Source of the DNA: Brevibacillus sp. SYP-B805 | GTDB taxonomy: Bacteria; Bacillota; Bacilli; Brevibacillales; Brevibacillaceae | Direction of reading: 5' to 3' | Length of the DNA: 47,263 nt | Assembly: GCF_011059135.1 (NCBI RefSeq) | Contig: NZ_JAALGD010000024.1 | Coordinates: forward strand, 1-47,263 | Part shown: in pieces, positions 15,244-24,900 of the stretch | Layout: each line of letters begins with the position of its first letter | Position numbering within the stretch: position 1 is the first letter of the stretch | The notes under the pieces: generated by a model | The model's input: the letters and a program-made list of their open reading frames with translations, nothing else | What the model was told of the DNA's origin: nothing | Database searches by the model: none | Position numbers and translations under genes: made by a program

Positions 15244-16359
15244 ATGGTTCGCCTGGTTCCAACCACACCGTTGACGCCCACGCAAGATCCGTGGGAGCCG
15301 CTCTATAACGCCGCTCCCCCTTCCTATAAATTGACGAGCGTAGAATTTACCGTAACCAATCTGTGCAACCTGCGCTGTGAGCATTGTGCGGTCGGGGATA
15401 CCCTCCGCTTCAAGGACGACGCGCCGATGCCGATGGCGGACATCCTGCGCCGGCTGGATGAAGCGGAAGATCTGCTCACCCTCAGTATAACAGGCGGCGA
15501 ACCGATGTACAGCGAACGGACGGTAAAAGAGATCATCCTGCCGCTTCTCCGCTATGCCGCCGAACGCGGACTGCGCACACAGATCAATTCCAACATGACG
15601 ATGCCTTTCTCCCGGTACGAGCTGATCCTGCCCTATCTCGACGTGATGCATATCTCCTGGAACTGGAGCACGCCGGAAGAATTCCACAGTATCGTATACG
15701 CAAAAACGCCGCAGCAGGTGTCGCTCAAACAGGCAGAAAACCTTTTCCAAACCATCGTCACCAACGTGCAGCAGCTGTCCAAGGAAGGGGTCTTTGTCTC
15801 AGCCGAAACCATGATCAACGCCCGCACCTGGCGGAAGCTGCCCGAACTGCACCGCCAGATTCACGCGATGGGGTGCCGGCGCCACGAGGTTCATCCCATG
15901 TACCCGAGCGATTTCGCCCGCGATCTGGAAGTGCTCTCTCTGGATCAGCTGCGGGAAGCGATCCATCGCCTGCTGGATGAACGCAACGAGGAGATGTGGA
16001 TGCTGTTTGGCACACTGCCGTTCTTCGCCTGCAGCCCGCTGGCAGCGGATCGCGAGCTGATCCGGCGCCTGCGGGAGGCCAGGAACGTGTCCGTCCGCAA
16101 TGATCCGGACGGCCGCAACCGCCTGAATGTCAATGTCTTTACCGGCGATGGCATCGTCACGGACTTCGGGGATGTGGAGCCGCTTGGCAACCTCAAGACC
16201 CACTCGCTGCAGGAGATGTTCCAGCGCTGGCTGGCCCATCCGCTCAACCAACAGATCAATTGCTACTGTCCGGAAGCCCGCTGCGCCGGCCCCAACCTGC
16301 TGGTGAAACATGCCTATTATCCAACCGTTTCCTTCAAGGAACGGAAAGCGCTCGTCTAA
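15244..16359 (+). CDS. yfkAB: Radical SAM / CxCxxxxC motif protein YfkAB
   Basis: 371-aa radical SAM enzyme of the YfkAB type found in spore-forming Bacillales. The SAM-binding [4Fe-4S] motif is CNLRCEHC (C41, C45, C48), followed by the glycine-rich SITGGEPMYS. The C-terminal CxCxxxxC motif (C340, C342, C347, within NCYCPEARC) probably binds a second cluster. AAGGAGG lies about 8 nt before the ATG. In B. subtilis the reading frame was long annotated as separate yfkA and yfkB; here it is one intact frame. Substrate is unknown. The SASP gene starts 31 nt downstream on the same strand. Confidence 0.9.
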   Translation: MVRLVPTTPLTPTQDPWEPLYNAAPPSYKLTSVEFTVTNLCNLRCEHCAVGDTLRFKDDAPMPMADILRRLDEAEDLLTLSITGGEPMYSERTVKEIILPLLRYAAERGLRTQINSNMTMPFSRYELILPYLDVMHISWNWSTPEEFHSIVYAKTPQQVSLKQAENLFQTIVTNVQQLSKEGVFVSAETMINARTWRKLPELHRQIHAMGCRRHEVHPMYPSDFARDLEVLSLDQLREAIHRLLDERNEEMWMLFGTLPFFACSPLAADRELIRRLREARNVSVRNDPDGRNRLNVNVFTGDGIVTDFGDVEPLGNLKTHSLQEMFQRWLAHPLNQQINCYCPEARCAGPNLLVKHAYYPTVSFKERKALV

Positions 16360-16390
16360 ATGGCGCATACTAACGGGGGAGGTGTTTGTC

Positions 16391-16645
16391 GTGGCCAGAA
16401 GGCGCAGACCCCTCGTCCCCGGCGCAGAGGACGGGTTAAACCTGCTGAAAGCCCGTTTGCAAAACGTTTTGGAACCGGAAGATGCAAAATATCAAGCGGC
16501 CCGTAAGCTGAACATTCCGCTGCAGCCGGGATACAACGGCAATCTGACCGCCCACGATGCGGGGCGCATCGGCGGTCAACTGGGCGGCAGCATGGTCAAA
16601 GCGATGATCCGCTCGGTGAAGGAACAGATGGCCCGCCGGCCATAA
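16391..16645 (+). CDS. Alpha/beta-type small acid-soluble spore protein (divergent)
   Basis: 84 aa. The core DAKYQAARKLNIPL followed by NLTAHDAGRIGGQLGGSMVKAMI has the layout of alpha/beta SASPs, which coat spore DNA and are degraded by the GPR protease at germination. The usual KYEIASE cleavage region is KYQAARK here, and the usual TSRxNGSVGGEMVKRLI is TAHDAGRIGGQLGGSMVKAMI, so this is a divergent paralogue. GTG at 16391 is chosen for GGGGAGG 8 nt upstream. Its position directly after yfkAB, also spore-former specific, suggests joint or sporulation-linked expression. Confidence 0.85.
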   Translation: MARRRRPLVPGAEDGLNLLKARLQNVLEPEDAKYQAARKLNIPLQPGYNGNLTAHDAGRIGGQLGGSMVKAMIRSVKEQMARRP

Positions 16646-16656
16646 GCGGCATAGCT

Positions 16657-16689
16657 AAAGAAGACGCCTTGGGGAAAGGCGTCTTCTTT
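16657..16689. terminator. Bidirectional terminator after the SASP gene
   Basis: Perfect 14-bp stem AAAGAAGACGCCTT / AAGGCGTCTTCTTT (16657-16670, 16676-16689). It separates the SASP gene from the convergent small gene at 16705-16890. Confidence 0.9.
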
Positions 16690-16704
16690 CATATCAGCCA
16701 ACCG

Positions 16705-16890
16705 TCAGAACCGTTCGTCAGGCTTCTGTTCCTGCCTGGGCTGACCCAGCATATGGCGGCTCAGCTTGTTTACCCGGTGAAACGAATCGAACATTTGATC
16801 GAGAACCTCGACGAGTTCCCGCATTTGGACCACTTTTCCGTGAACTCCTTCGAAATGATGGCGAATGTTTTTGCCATTCAACCGAACCAT
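16705..16890 (-). CDS. Small hypothetical protein, 61 aa
   Basis: A 61-codon minus-strand frame beginning MVRLNGKNIRHHFEG. An excellent ribosome binding site (GGGGGAGGTG) lies 6 nt before the ATG and a strong terminator follows the stop, which argues that it is real. The middle (VVQMRELVEVLDQMFDSFHRVNKL) would form an amphipathic helix; there is no membrane segment. It lies 90 bp downstream of the nitrilase-family gene. I do not recognise the family. Confidence 0.65.
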   Translation of the reverse strand: MVRLNGKNIRHHFEGVHGKVVQMRELVEVLDQMFDSFHRVNKLSRHMLGQPRQEQKPDERF

Positions 16891-16980
16891 CGATTCACCT
16901 CCCCCAGACTTTCTCTGTTATCACCCTATGCCAAAGAGGCTCTTCTGGAGAAGGGTTTGCCCTTTTGCCATCGCCCAAAT

Positions 16981-17778
16981 TTATGCCATGCGATACAAGC
17001 CGGGCCTGCGATCCGCAAACACCGGAATGCGGCCGCGGACTTCATCCACGAGCGCGAAATCGATCTCGCCCGTGACGATCTCTTCCTGCTGCATCGCTTC
17101 GGCCACGATCTCGCCCCAAGGATTGATCACCATGGAATGGCCGCAGAAGGTGTTATTGCCGCCGTCTCCCACCCGGTTGCAGGCAACCACGTACATCTGG
17201 TTCTCGATCGCCCGGGCAATCAGCAGCTGCCTCCAGTGATTCAGCCGGGGATGGGGCCACTGGGCGCAGACAAACAGCGCTTTAACCCCATGCAGGGCGT
17301 ACGTTCTGAACCACTCCGGGAAGCGGATGTCGTAGCAGATCATCGAGCCGGTTGGCTGACCATCCATGGTATATATCCCGACCTCATCTCCCGCGGTCAG
17401 ATACTTTTCCTCCTCCATGAGTCGAAACAAATGCGCTTTGCTGTATCGCCCAATCAACGCGCCCGAGCGATCGAACACATAGGAGGTGTTGTACACCTTG
17501 TTGCCGATCCGCTCGGCGATGGAGCCGCCGACCACGAAACTGTTCAACCGGCGCGCCGTCTCGCTCAACAGTGCTTTTGCCTGTGCGCCGCTGTCATCGG
17601 CGATCTCATCCAGCCGCTCCAGGTCGTACGCCGTATCCCACAATTCGGGAAGGAGAAGCAGGTCGGTTTCCTTCCCCTCCAGGCGTTCGACCATCTGCCT
17701 TACCTTCTCCCTGTTCTGCTCCGGCTGACCGAAGGCCACATCCATCTGCAGCAGCGCCACGTTCCACTTTTGCTTCAT
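16981..17778 (-). CDS. Carbon-nitrogen hydrolase (omega-amidase-like)
   Basis: 265-aa nitrilase-superfamily amidase. The Glu-Lys-Cys catalytic triad is visible: E45 (LLPELWDTAY), K114 (YSKAHLF) and C148 (MICYDIRFPEWFR). The length and the CYDIRFPE context match the YafV/MtnU/Nit2 branch, which hydrolyses alpha-keto amides such as 2-oxoglutaramate or its methylthio analogue; the precise substrate cannot be read from sequence. GAGGGG precedes the ATG. Its own promoter lies about 55-85 bp upstream. Confidence 0.87.
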   Translation of the reverse strand: MKQKWNVALLQMDVAFGQPEQNREKVRQMVERLEGKETDLLLLPELWDTAYDLERLDEIADDSGAQAKALLSETARRLNSFVVGGSIAERIGNKVYNTSYVFDRSGALIGRYSKAHLFRLMEEEKYLTAGDEVGIYTMDGQPTGSMICYDIRFPEWFRTYALHGVKALFVCAQWPHPRLNHWRQLLIARAIENQMYVVACNRVGDGGNNTFCGHSMVINPWGEIVAEAMQQEEIVTGEIDFALVDEVRGRIPVFADRRPGLYRMA

Positions 17779-17832
17779 TCGTCAAAACCCCTCTTTCGCG
17801 CTCTCTCGCTCACGTGCCATTTCGTTGCTTCT

Positions 17833-17861
17833 ATCGTAGCGTCCGGGACAGCGGAGTTCAA
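17833..17861 (-). promoter_or_regulatory. Promoter of the carbon-nitrogen hydrolase gene
   Basis: Minus-strand -35 TTGAAC (17856-17861), 17-bp spacer, -10 TACGAT (17833-17838), about 48 nt before the ATG. Confidence 0.6.
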
Positions 17862-17864
17862 GAC

Positions 17865-17900
17865 AAAAATGAAGGGAGCGGGGGGATTCCCGTTCCCTTC
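17865..17900 (-). terminator. Terminator of the LysM gene
   Basis: Stem GAAGGGA(G)CGGG / CCCG(T)TCCCTTC (17871-17900) with one internal mismatch, followed on the minus strand by ATTTTTG. It lies 66 bp past the LysM gene. Confidence 0.7.
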
Positions 17901-17965
17901 AGACTGACGAAAACAGTGCGGCATGGCATGATGGGCCCTGTGCGAAGTTCCCTTTAGAGAACCGG

Positions 17966-18262
17966 CTATGTGCGCGGACGAGGGCCTTCCAGTCTGGTTA
18001 CCCGGCGATTCAGATCCACGACCTGTCTTTCCAGCCGATCAACGCGGTTTTCCAGTCGGTTGACCCGTTGATCCAGGCGATCCAGCCGCTCGTTGACATT
18101 GCCCGGAGTCGGCGGCCGGCCGGTCGGGATGAAGATGGTTTGACCCACAAAGAGTCGATACGGATATTGCAAATTATTCACGCGGATAATCTCTTCCACA
18201 GGCACGCCGAAGCGGCTGGCGATTCCAATGAGGGTGTCGCCCGGCTGAACGCGATAGTTCAC
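17966..18262 (-). CDS. LysM domain plus coiled-coil protein
   Basis: 98 aa. One LysM peptidoglycan/chitin-binding domain (about 1-46: NYRVQPGDTLIGIASRFGV, then FVGQTIFIP) is followed by a short Pro-rich hinge and about five heptads (RLDRLDQRVNRLENRVDRLERQ) predicted to form a coiled coil. There is no signal peptide, so it is either leaderless and exported late or acts inside the mother cell. Small LysM proteins of this type in Bacillales include spore coat and cortex proteins such as SafA. GTG at 18262 is chosen because AAAAGGAG lies 8 nt upstream; a GTG three codons earlier overlaps that site. Confidence 0.82.
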   Translation of the reverse strand: MNYRVQPGDTLIGIASRFGVPVEEIIRVNNLQYPYRLFVGQTIFIPTGRPPTPGNVNERLDRLDQRVNRLENRVDRLERQVVDLNRRVTRLEGPRPRT

Positions 18263-18430
18263 TTTGCTCACTCCTTTTATCCTGCATCGTCGCTATTACC
18301 CTATGCCCGGCGTGACCATGCGGACATCAACGGACACCCATTTCTTGCAAAAAACTATCCATAACCATTCGGAGTCGGCCTGGGCGGATGCTGCGGAGGG
18401 CGCGGCCGGGACAGGGACCTTGCTTCAACG

Positions 18431-18473
18431 AAAAAACCCGGGGCCGCATCTTTCCATGCGCGCCTCGGGTTTT
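18431..18473 (-). terminator. Terminator of the fumarase gene
   Basis: Interrupted stem AACCCGAGGC...GCC(C)CGGGTT with inner CAT/ATG pairing (about 18437-18472), followed on the minus strand by TTTTTTCG. Confidence 0.8.
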
Positions 18474-18500
18474 CGTCCCTCTCTTCGTTATTTTCTTTTC

Positions 18501-20030
<1,530 letters not shown>

Positions 20031-20193
20031 CTATGTCGCTCCTTTTCCCTGAAAAGTCACAAGCGTTCGTCTTGTAAACGTCATTCATTATACCACAGAT
20101 GCGTGTACATGAGTATGACACTCCTTGCACTTCCCCTGAAACGAAACGGCAGGAACCGCGTCCAACAAGCAGAAAAACGCGAGGAGGATCAGC

Positions 20194-22134
20194 ATGGTAA
20201 CATATGCGCGGCAAGTCCGGCTTCTCTGTTCCTTGCTGGCGGCCTTAGTGCCGCTGGTGATGTTTGCCTCCCCGTCCTCGTCAGACGAGGAGACGCGGGC
20301 GTCCGGGGGTAATCCGCTTCCGGTCGTCGGTTCGTATGCCCATCTGAAACAGCTGCTCGCCAAGGAATGGGAGTATCACCGTACGCTTCGGATGGATTAT
20401 GCCGTGGAAAACGGCGCGGTATTCAAAGCGGGTGCCCCTCAGGCTGCGGTCCCTGCTGCCGGCACCGCCCCCGCCGACGCCGTTTATTCCGCCACCAACG
20501 TGCAGGTGGAAGGGGTGGACGAGGCGGATATCGTCAAGACGGACGGGACTTACCTCTATCAGGCGCGGCAGGAGGAGGTTGTCATCACGCAGGCCTATCC
20601 GGTCCAAGAGATGAAAATCGTCAGCCGCCTGCCTTTCCAGGGAGAGCAGTTCACCCCGCAGGAGCTGTATGTGGACGACAATTACCTGGTGGTGATCGGA
20701 GAATCCCACCCCGCTGTTTATGATGCGGCGCAGGCTGACTACTTCGTGCCCGTTACGACGAAAGCCGTCCTCTACGACATCCACGACAAAACCGCCCCCC
20801 GGCAGCTGCGGGAGGTGGAGATCGAGGGCAGCTATCTGACCTCGCGCAAGATCGGTTCCTCCCTGTACCTGATAAGCAGCCGCTCTATTAATCTGTATGG
20901 GGTGATGCAGGCGGAAACGGAGCTGCCGCCGCCGGTTTACCGGGATTCTCTCTTTGAACAAACATTCAAAGGCATTGGCTATCAGGAGATCCGCTACTTC
21001 CCGGACAACGTGAGGCCAAACTACCTGCTGGTCGCCGGTCTCAATCTGGATCAGCCCAGGCAGCATCTGGATGTCTCCGCCTACCTCGGTTCCGGCGAGC
21101 ATGTGTATGCATCGGCAGCCAATCTCTATGTGGCTGTCAGCAGGAACGAGGTAACGCCCGCTGCCGCGAAACGCGTACCTTTCGTCGGCCCCGTGCCAGC
21201 CAACCAGAGCACCACGGTGTACAAATTCGCCCTGACCAACGGACACGTTGCTTACAAAGGCAGCGGCCGCGTGCCCGGAACCGTCCTGAACCAGTTCTCC
21301 ATGGACGAACAGAACGGCTTCCTGCGGATCGCCACGACGGTTGGCAATATCTGGCGTAACGACGAAGCCACTTCGAAAAACAACATGTATGTGCTGGACG
21401 CATCCCTGCGGACAGTCGGCAAGCTGGAAAACATCGCGCCCGGCGAAAAAATCTATGCCGTGCGCTTCATGGGCAGCCGCGCTTACATGGTGACGTTCAA
21501 AAAGGTGGATCCCCTGTTCGTGATCGACCTGCAAGACCCGAAAGCGCCGCGAATCCTCGGCAAGCTGAAAATCCCCGGCTACAGCGATTACCTCCATCCG
21601 TATGACGAGAACCATCTCATCGGTTTCGGCAAGGATACCACAGAAGTGAAGGATACCGCCTATTATCAAGGACTGAAGGTGGCCCTGTTCGATGTGTCGG
21701 ACGTCGCCCATCCGAAAGAGATGTTCAAGGAGGTGATCGGGGACCGCGGAACCGATTCCGAGCTGCTGCGCAACCACAAGGCCCTCCTGTTCTCCAAAGA
21801 AAAAAACCTGCTCGCCTTCCCCGTCACCCTGATGGAGAAGGACAAACAGGTCCGGAACGGAAACAGCCTCGAATACGGCAGCTTTACCTTCCAGGGCGCC
21901 TATGTGTACTCCCTCGACCTCGCGCACGGCTTCCGGCTGCGCGCCCGCATCACCCATCTGGACCCGGAAGTGCCCCTGCAAGCCGGGGACGCCTGGTACA
22001 GAAGCGAGAACAATGTGGAGCGGATTCTGTATATCCGCAACATGCTGTACACCATTTCCGACACGACCATCAAAGCGCATGAGTTAACCACCCTCCGGGA
22101 AGCCGGTGTGCTGGCCATCCCTTCGCGGCAGTAG
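20194..22134 (+). CDS. Secreted beta-propeller domain protein
   Basis: 646-aa exported protein. The N-terminal 30 residues form a signal peptide (RQVRLLCSLLAALVPLVMFASPSS). The rest contains the signature ATNVQVEGVDEADIVKTDG, characteristic of the bacterial/archaeal secreted beta-propeller family, followed by repeated blade-like strands (for example LVVIGESHPAVYD, AVLYDIHDKTAPRQLREV, VIDLQDPKAPRILGKLKIPGYSDYLHPYDENHLIGFGKDT). Function in this family is not established; extracellular binding or an enzyme-inhibitory role has been suggested. GAGGAGG lies 6 nt before the ATG. It is divergent from fumarase. Confidence 0.85.
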   Translation: MVTYARQVRLLCSLLAALVPLVMFASPSSSDEETRASGGNPLPVVGSYAHLKQLLAKEWEYHRTLRMDYAVENGAVFKAGAPQAAVPAAGTAPADAVYSATNVQVEGVDEADIVKTDGTYLYQARQEEVVITQAYPVQEMKIVSRLPFQGEQFTPQELYVDDNYLVVIGESHPAVYDAAQADYFVPVTTKAVLYDIHDKTAPRQLREVEIEGSYLTSRKIGSSLYLISSRSINLYGVMQAETELPPPVYRDSLFEQTFKGIGYQEIRYFPDNVRPNYLLVAGLNLDQPRQHLDVSAYLGSGEHVYASAANLYVAVSRNEVTPAAAKRVPFVGPVPANQSTTVYKFALTNGHVAYKGSGRVPGTVLNQFSMDEQNGFLRIATTVGNIWRNDEATSKNNMYVLDASLRTVGKLENIAPGEKIYAVRFMGSRAYMVTFKKVDPLFVIDLQDPKAPRILGKLKIPGYSDYLHPYDENHLIGFGKDTTEVKDTAYYQGLKVALFDVSDVAHPKEMFKEVIGDRGTDSELLRNHKALLFSKEKNLLAFPVTLMEKDKQVRNGNSLEYGSFTFQGAYVYSLDLAHGFRLRARITHLDPEVPLQAGDAWYRSENNVERILYIRNMLYTISDTTIKAHELTTLREAGVLAIPSRQ

Positions 22135-22222
22135 CCTGCGCCGGGGGGCAAGACTCTACCAGCCTGCGCAGAATCGTGCTAATATGGGGGTACGCGATTT
22201 GTAGGAAAGGAAGTAACCCGCC

Positions 22223-22912
22223 ATGGCATTGCTAGATTTAAACGTGGTCTCGACCCTGTGCGGTTTGACGGCCGTCCTGGTGGCTGCGTTCATCCGACTC
22301 CACTGGCCGTTCCGCTTTCAGTATATCAGCAGTCTTTACCGCTACCGCCCCGACCTCATGATTCGCTGGCTGGAAACCTCCTATCGCCGCAATGGTTCCC
22401 GCACGGTCGCCATGCTGGATAAATCCACGGCCGAAATCATGAGGGGCAACTATGAGCTGGCGGAGAAGTTTATCGCAGAAGGTCTCACCTCCTGCAAGGA
22501 GAAACCCTCCCTGTTCAACCAGGCGATGGTTCACTATTTTTTCTACAATCTGTCCATCGTCTATCTGCAGCGCGGAAAGTACGGGGAAGCGCTTGATGTC
22601 GCATTTCGCGTCTATGAACGGGATCATTCCCTGACCAATGCGCTGGGAGTGATCGTCTGTGCCCATGCCAGGTTGGGCGACCTCGGCGGCGCTTGGGAAG
22701 CGTATCAGATGCTGCCCAAGAAACGGCTCAAGCCGGAACTGCAGCTTTTCTGCCTGGCGGAAATCGAAGCGGCGAAAGGCAACTTCGAACGGGCCGTCCA
22801 GTATTTGAAAAAGCTGCTGACCCTCCGCTTTGCCAGCATCCTGCATCTGAGCCGGACCGAAATCGAGAAGCGGCTCGAAGAATGGACGAAAGCCTCCACC
22901 CAAGCGGGATAA
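22223..22912 (+). CDS. Membrane-anchored TPR-like protein
   Basis: 229 aa. A hydrophobic N-terminus (VVSTLCGLTAVLVAAFI) is followed by helical repeats with TPR character: GNYELAEKFIAEGL, LSIVYLQRGKYGEALDVAFRVYE, VCAHARLGDLGGAWEAYQML and EIEAAKGNFERAVQYLKKLL. It is probably a scaffold facing the cytoplasm. GGAAAGGAAG precedes the ATG. It may be co-transcribed with the beta-propeller gene (88 bp upstream). No partner can be named from context. Confidence 0.75.
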   Translation: MALLDLNVVSTLCGLTAVLVAAFIRLHWPFRFQYISSLYRYRPDLMIRWLETSYRRNGSRTVAMLDKSTAEIMRGNYELAEKFIAEGLTSCKEKPSLFNQAMVHYFFYNLSIVYLQRGKYGEALDVAFRVYERDHSLTNALGVIVCAHARLGDLGGAWEAYQMLPKKRLKPELQLFCLAEIEAAKGNFERAVQYLKKLLTLRFASILHLSRTEIEKRLEEWTKASTQAG

Positions 22913-22926
22913 TCGTCTCTTGTACA

Positions 22927-22964
22927 GTGAAAAAGGCCGTTGGTGCTTGCCGCACCTTCGGCCT
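22927..22964. terminator. Terminator between convergent genes
   Basis: Stem AGGCCG..GGTGC / GCACC..CGGCCT (22934-22964) with a symmetric 2-nt internal loop. On the minus strand it is followed by TTTTTCAC, so it best serves the MBL-fold gene. Confidence 0.7.
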
Positions 22965-22992
22965 GCTTGTCGTGTTGGCAGGAGCGTTTTGT

Positions 22993-23682
22993 TCATGAAT
23001 CAAGTTCCGTCAGAATGGCACGCAGGAAGAGATCAATCTCCCCTTTCAGAATGGGGCCGTGTCCCGTGGCAAGCAGTTGAACCGGCCATTCCAGCACCGC
23101 TTCCACCCCTTCCCGAAAGGCGGCCACCTTTTCCGGTTCCTGCTCCTTCCATTTCGCAATGAAGCGGAGATACTGCGCCCTTCGCTCCGCTTCCTCCCCC
23201 ACCACTTCTCCCAGCGGCTCGGCGAAGAAACAGAGATGATCCCCGATGAAGCATATTTTGCTGGCGGGATCAAAGTAGGCGACGGACCCTTCCGTATGGG
23301 CGGCGAGCTGTTTGAACGACAGCCCCGACACCTCCCCGGCCTTTCCGGTGAGGGTATGGCCGAAAAGCGTTTGGGAGAAATCATCCAGCTCGAAAAAATC
23401 TTCCAGATGGATCCAGTTGAGGCGGGATGGGAACATCTCTGCATTTCCAATGTGGTCGGGATGCCGGTGGGTAAAAAATACCTGCTCGATGCGCTCTTCC
23501 GTCACCCCGATCTGCTGCAGCGCCTGCTGCACATAAGGACGGTGCTTTCGCAGGTTGGTGTCTATGAGGAGAAAACGATCATCCCTTGCGATCACATAGT
23601 TGTTGATGAAGCTTTTCCACGCTTCTTCATACGTAATGATCGCCCAGACATGCTCGGCGATTTTGCGGGTAATATGCGGCAA
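22993..23682 (-). CDS. MBL-fold metallo-hydrolase
   Basis: About 229 aa in the metallo-beta-lactamase fold. It shows the metal motif HRHPDHIG, the following His in LAAHTEGSVAYFD, the bridging Asp in CFIGDHLCF and a final His in ATGHGPIL. The frame opens with ATG at 23724, but an extended -10 (TGTTATAAT, minus strand 23733-23741) would put the transcription start at that codon. TTG at 23682 has GGGGAG about 7 nt upstream, so it is preferred; the family fold starts there (PHITRKIAEHVWAI). The substrate is unknown; glyoxalase II-like hydrolases and lactonases share the fold. It lies just downstream of the lactonase operon but has its own promoter. Confidence 0.82.
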   Translation of the reverse strand: MPHITRKIAEHVWAIITYEEAWKSFINNYVIARDDRFLLIDTNLRKHRPYVQQALQQIGVTEERIEQVFFTHRHPDHIGNAEMFPSRLNWIHLEDFFELDDFSQTLFGHTLTGKAGEVSGLSFKQLAAHTEGSVAYFDPASKICFIGDHLCFFAEPLGEVVGEEAERRAQYLRFIAKWKEQEPEKVAAFREGVEAVLEWPVQLLATGHGPILKGEIDLFLRAILTELDS

Positions 23683-23825
23683 TTCCCATCTCCCCTCTCG
23701 ACTGAAACTGACTGGCAGAACCATTTCCGTGTATTATAACATGATTTGGCGGCGGCTGCTGTGAAGGCAGGCCTTTTTGGGTGAATGGAACCAGGTGGTT
23801 CAACCCAGGCGGTTGACAGTGCCAG

Positions 23826-23871
23826 GCAAAAAAAGTCCCCCATCGGGCCGATGCTGACCCGTTTGGGGGGA
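23826..23871 (-). terminator. Terminator of the lactonase operon
   Basis: Stem TCCCCCA / TGGGGGGA with inner CGGG/CCCG pairing (23835-23871), followed on the minus strand by seven T residues. It ends the seven-gene minus-strand unit that starts near 31047. Confidence 0.85.
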
Positions 23872-23894
23872 ATGGCGTCAAGCCTGCCGATCAT

Positions 23895-24869
23895 TTAGGA
23901 AAACAATCTTCTGGGGTTCTCCACGAACATCCTGTCAAGTTGCTCTTCCCGAATGCCTGCTTTTTGCAGCACCGGAATCACGTTGTCAAACAGATGGGTG
24001 ACATGCCAATTGGACAGCAACCTTTCGACGGTGGCCGGCATCGCCAGGGGTCTTCCGAGCCAGACATTGACCGTATCATGGGACAGCATGAGGCGATCTT
24101 CGAACCCCATTCCGAGCAAACCGATCAAAACGGTCGTTCTTGCCTCATCCGTAGGCGCTCCCACCAATCCTTGAATGCCGAATCGGTCAAAGGCAATGGA
24201 TACGCCCTGCTGCAAAGTGCGCAGATGATAAGCCGCATCCGTATTTCCGCACATGTGCCCGATCACGATTTTCGCCGGATCCACCCCTTCTGCGAGCAGC
24301 AGCGCCGCCTGTTCAGGGCCCATCGTGCCTTCCTGGGTATGGGTAAGAATCGGGATTCCGGTCTCCTTGTGCGCCCTGGCAGCCGCTTTGAAAAACATCC
24401 GCTCATAATCGGTGATGCAGTCCTTGCTGGAAGCCAGTTTGATCACACCCGGCTTAATCCCCGTTTCCCCGATGCCTTCCGTGATCTCTTTCATGAACAT
24501 GTCATAGATTTCGGATTCCGCGTCACCCAATCCCGCCCGGAACTTAAAATAGGCGGTCGCCCCTTCCCCTTCGTAGTAATAGCCGGTTGCGCACACGATT
24601 TGCAGCCCGGTTCTCTCGGCGATCTCTTTCAGCAGCACCGGATCTCTGCCGCACTCGTTGGGAGTGGGATCGACGACGGTTTTTACCCCATGGGCCATCA
24701 CCCGTTTGGCCACCTCAATCCCCACCTGCAGAGCCTGTTCACGGTCGGGCTTGCCCAACGTGCAGTCTCCCGCAAACCCGGGATAGCCGAACTGGAAGTG
24801 TTCATGAATCAAGGTTTTTCCCAACCGGTCCGCCGTAATCGGCCCCAACACCGTATTCACCATGGTCAT
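23895..24869 (-). CDS. Phosphotriesterase-like lactonase (PLL family)
   Basis: 324-aa amidohydrolase-fold enzyme of the phosphotriesterase/PLL family. Binuclear metal ligands are in place: HxH in LIHEHF (H22, H24), bridging Lys in GVIKLASSK (K144), H177 in ILTHTQEG, H205 in VIGHMCGN and the catalytic D265 in LSHDTVN. Enzymes of this family hydrolyse lactones (acyl-homoserine lactones, gamma- and delta-lactones) and, weakly, organophosphates. ATG at 24869 has GGGGGA 5 nt upstream. As the last gene of an operon with a CoA ligase, SDR, APH-like kinase and acyl-CoA dehydrogenase, it probably opens a lactone to the hydroxyacid that the other enzymes use; that role is inferred. Confidence 0.88.
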   Translation of the reverse strand: MTMVNTVLGPITADRLGKTLIHEHFQFGYPGFAGDCTLGKPDREQALQVGIEVAKRVMAHGVKTVVDPTPNECGRDPVLLKEIAERTGLQIVCATGYYYEGEGATAYFKFRAGLGDAESEIYDMFMKEITEGIGETGIKPGVIKLASSKDCITDYERMFFKAAARAHKETGIPILTHTQEGTMGPEQAALLLAEGVDPAKIVIGHMCGNTDAAYHLRTLQQGVSIAFDRFGIQGLVGAPTDEARTTVLIGLLGMGFEDRLMLSHDTVNVWLGRPLAMPATVERLLSNWHVTHLFDNVIPVLQKAGIREEQLDRMFVENPRRLFS

Positions 24870-24900
24870 GCCTATCCCCCGTTTCAAGGAAATGAAGGTA

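Noticed and set aside
16366-16372. CATACTA resembling a sigma-G -10 before the SASP gene
   Set aside because: The implied start would fall inside the ribosome binding site (about 16379) and no matching -35 was found.
20281-22080. A 599-codon minus-strand frame
   Set aside because: Antisense to the beta-propeller gene, which has a signal peptide, a family motif and a ribosome binding site.
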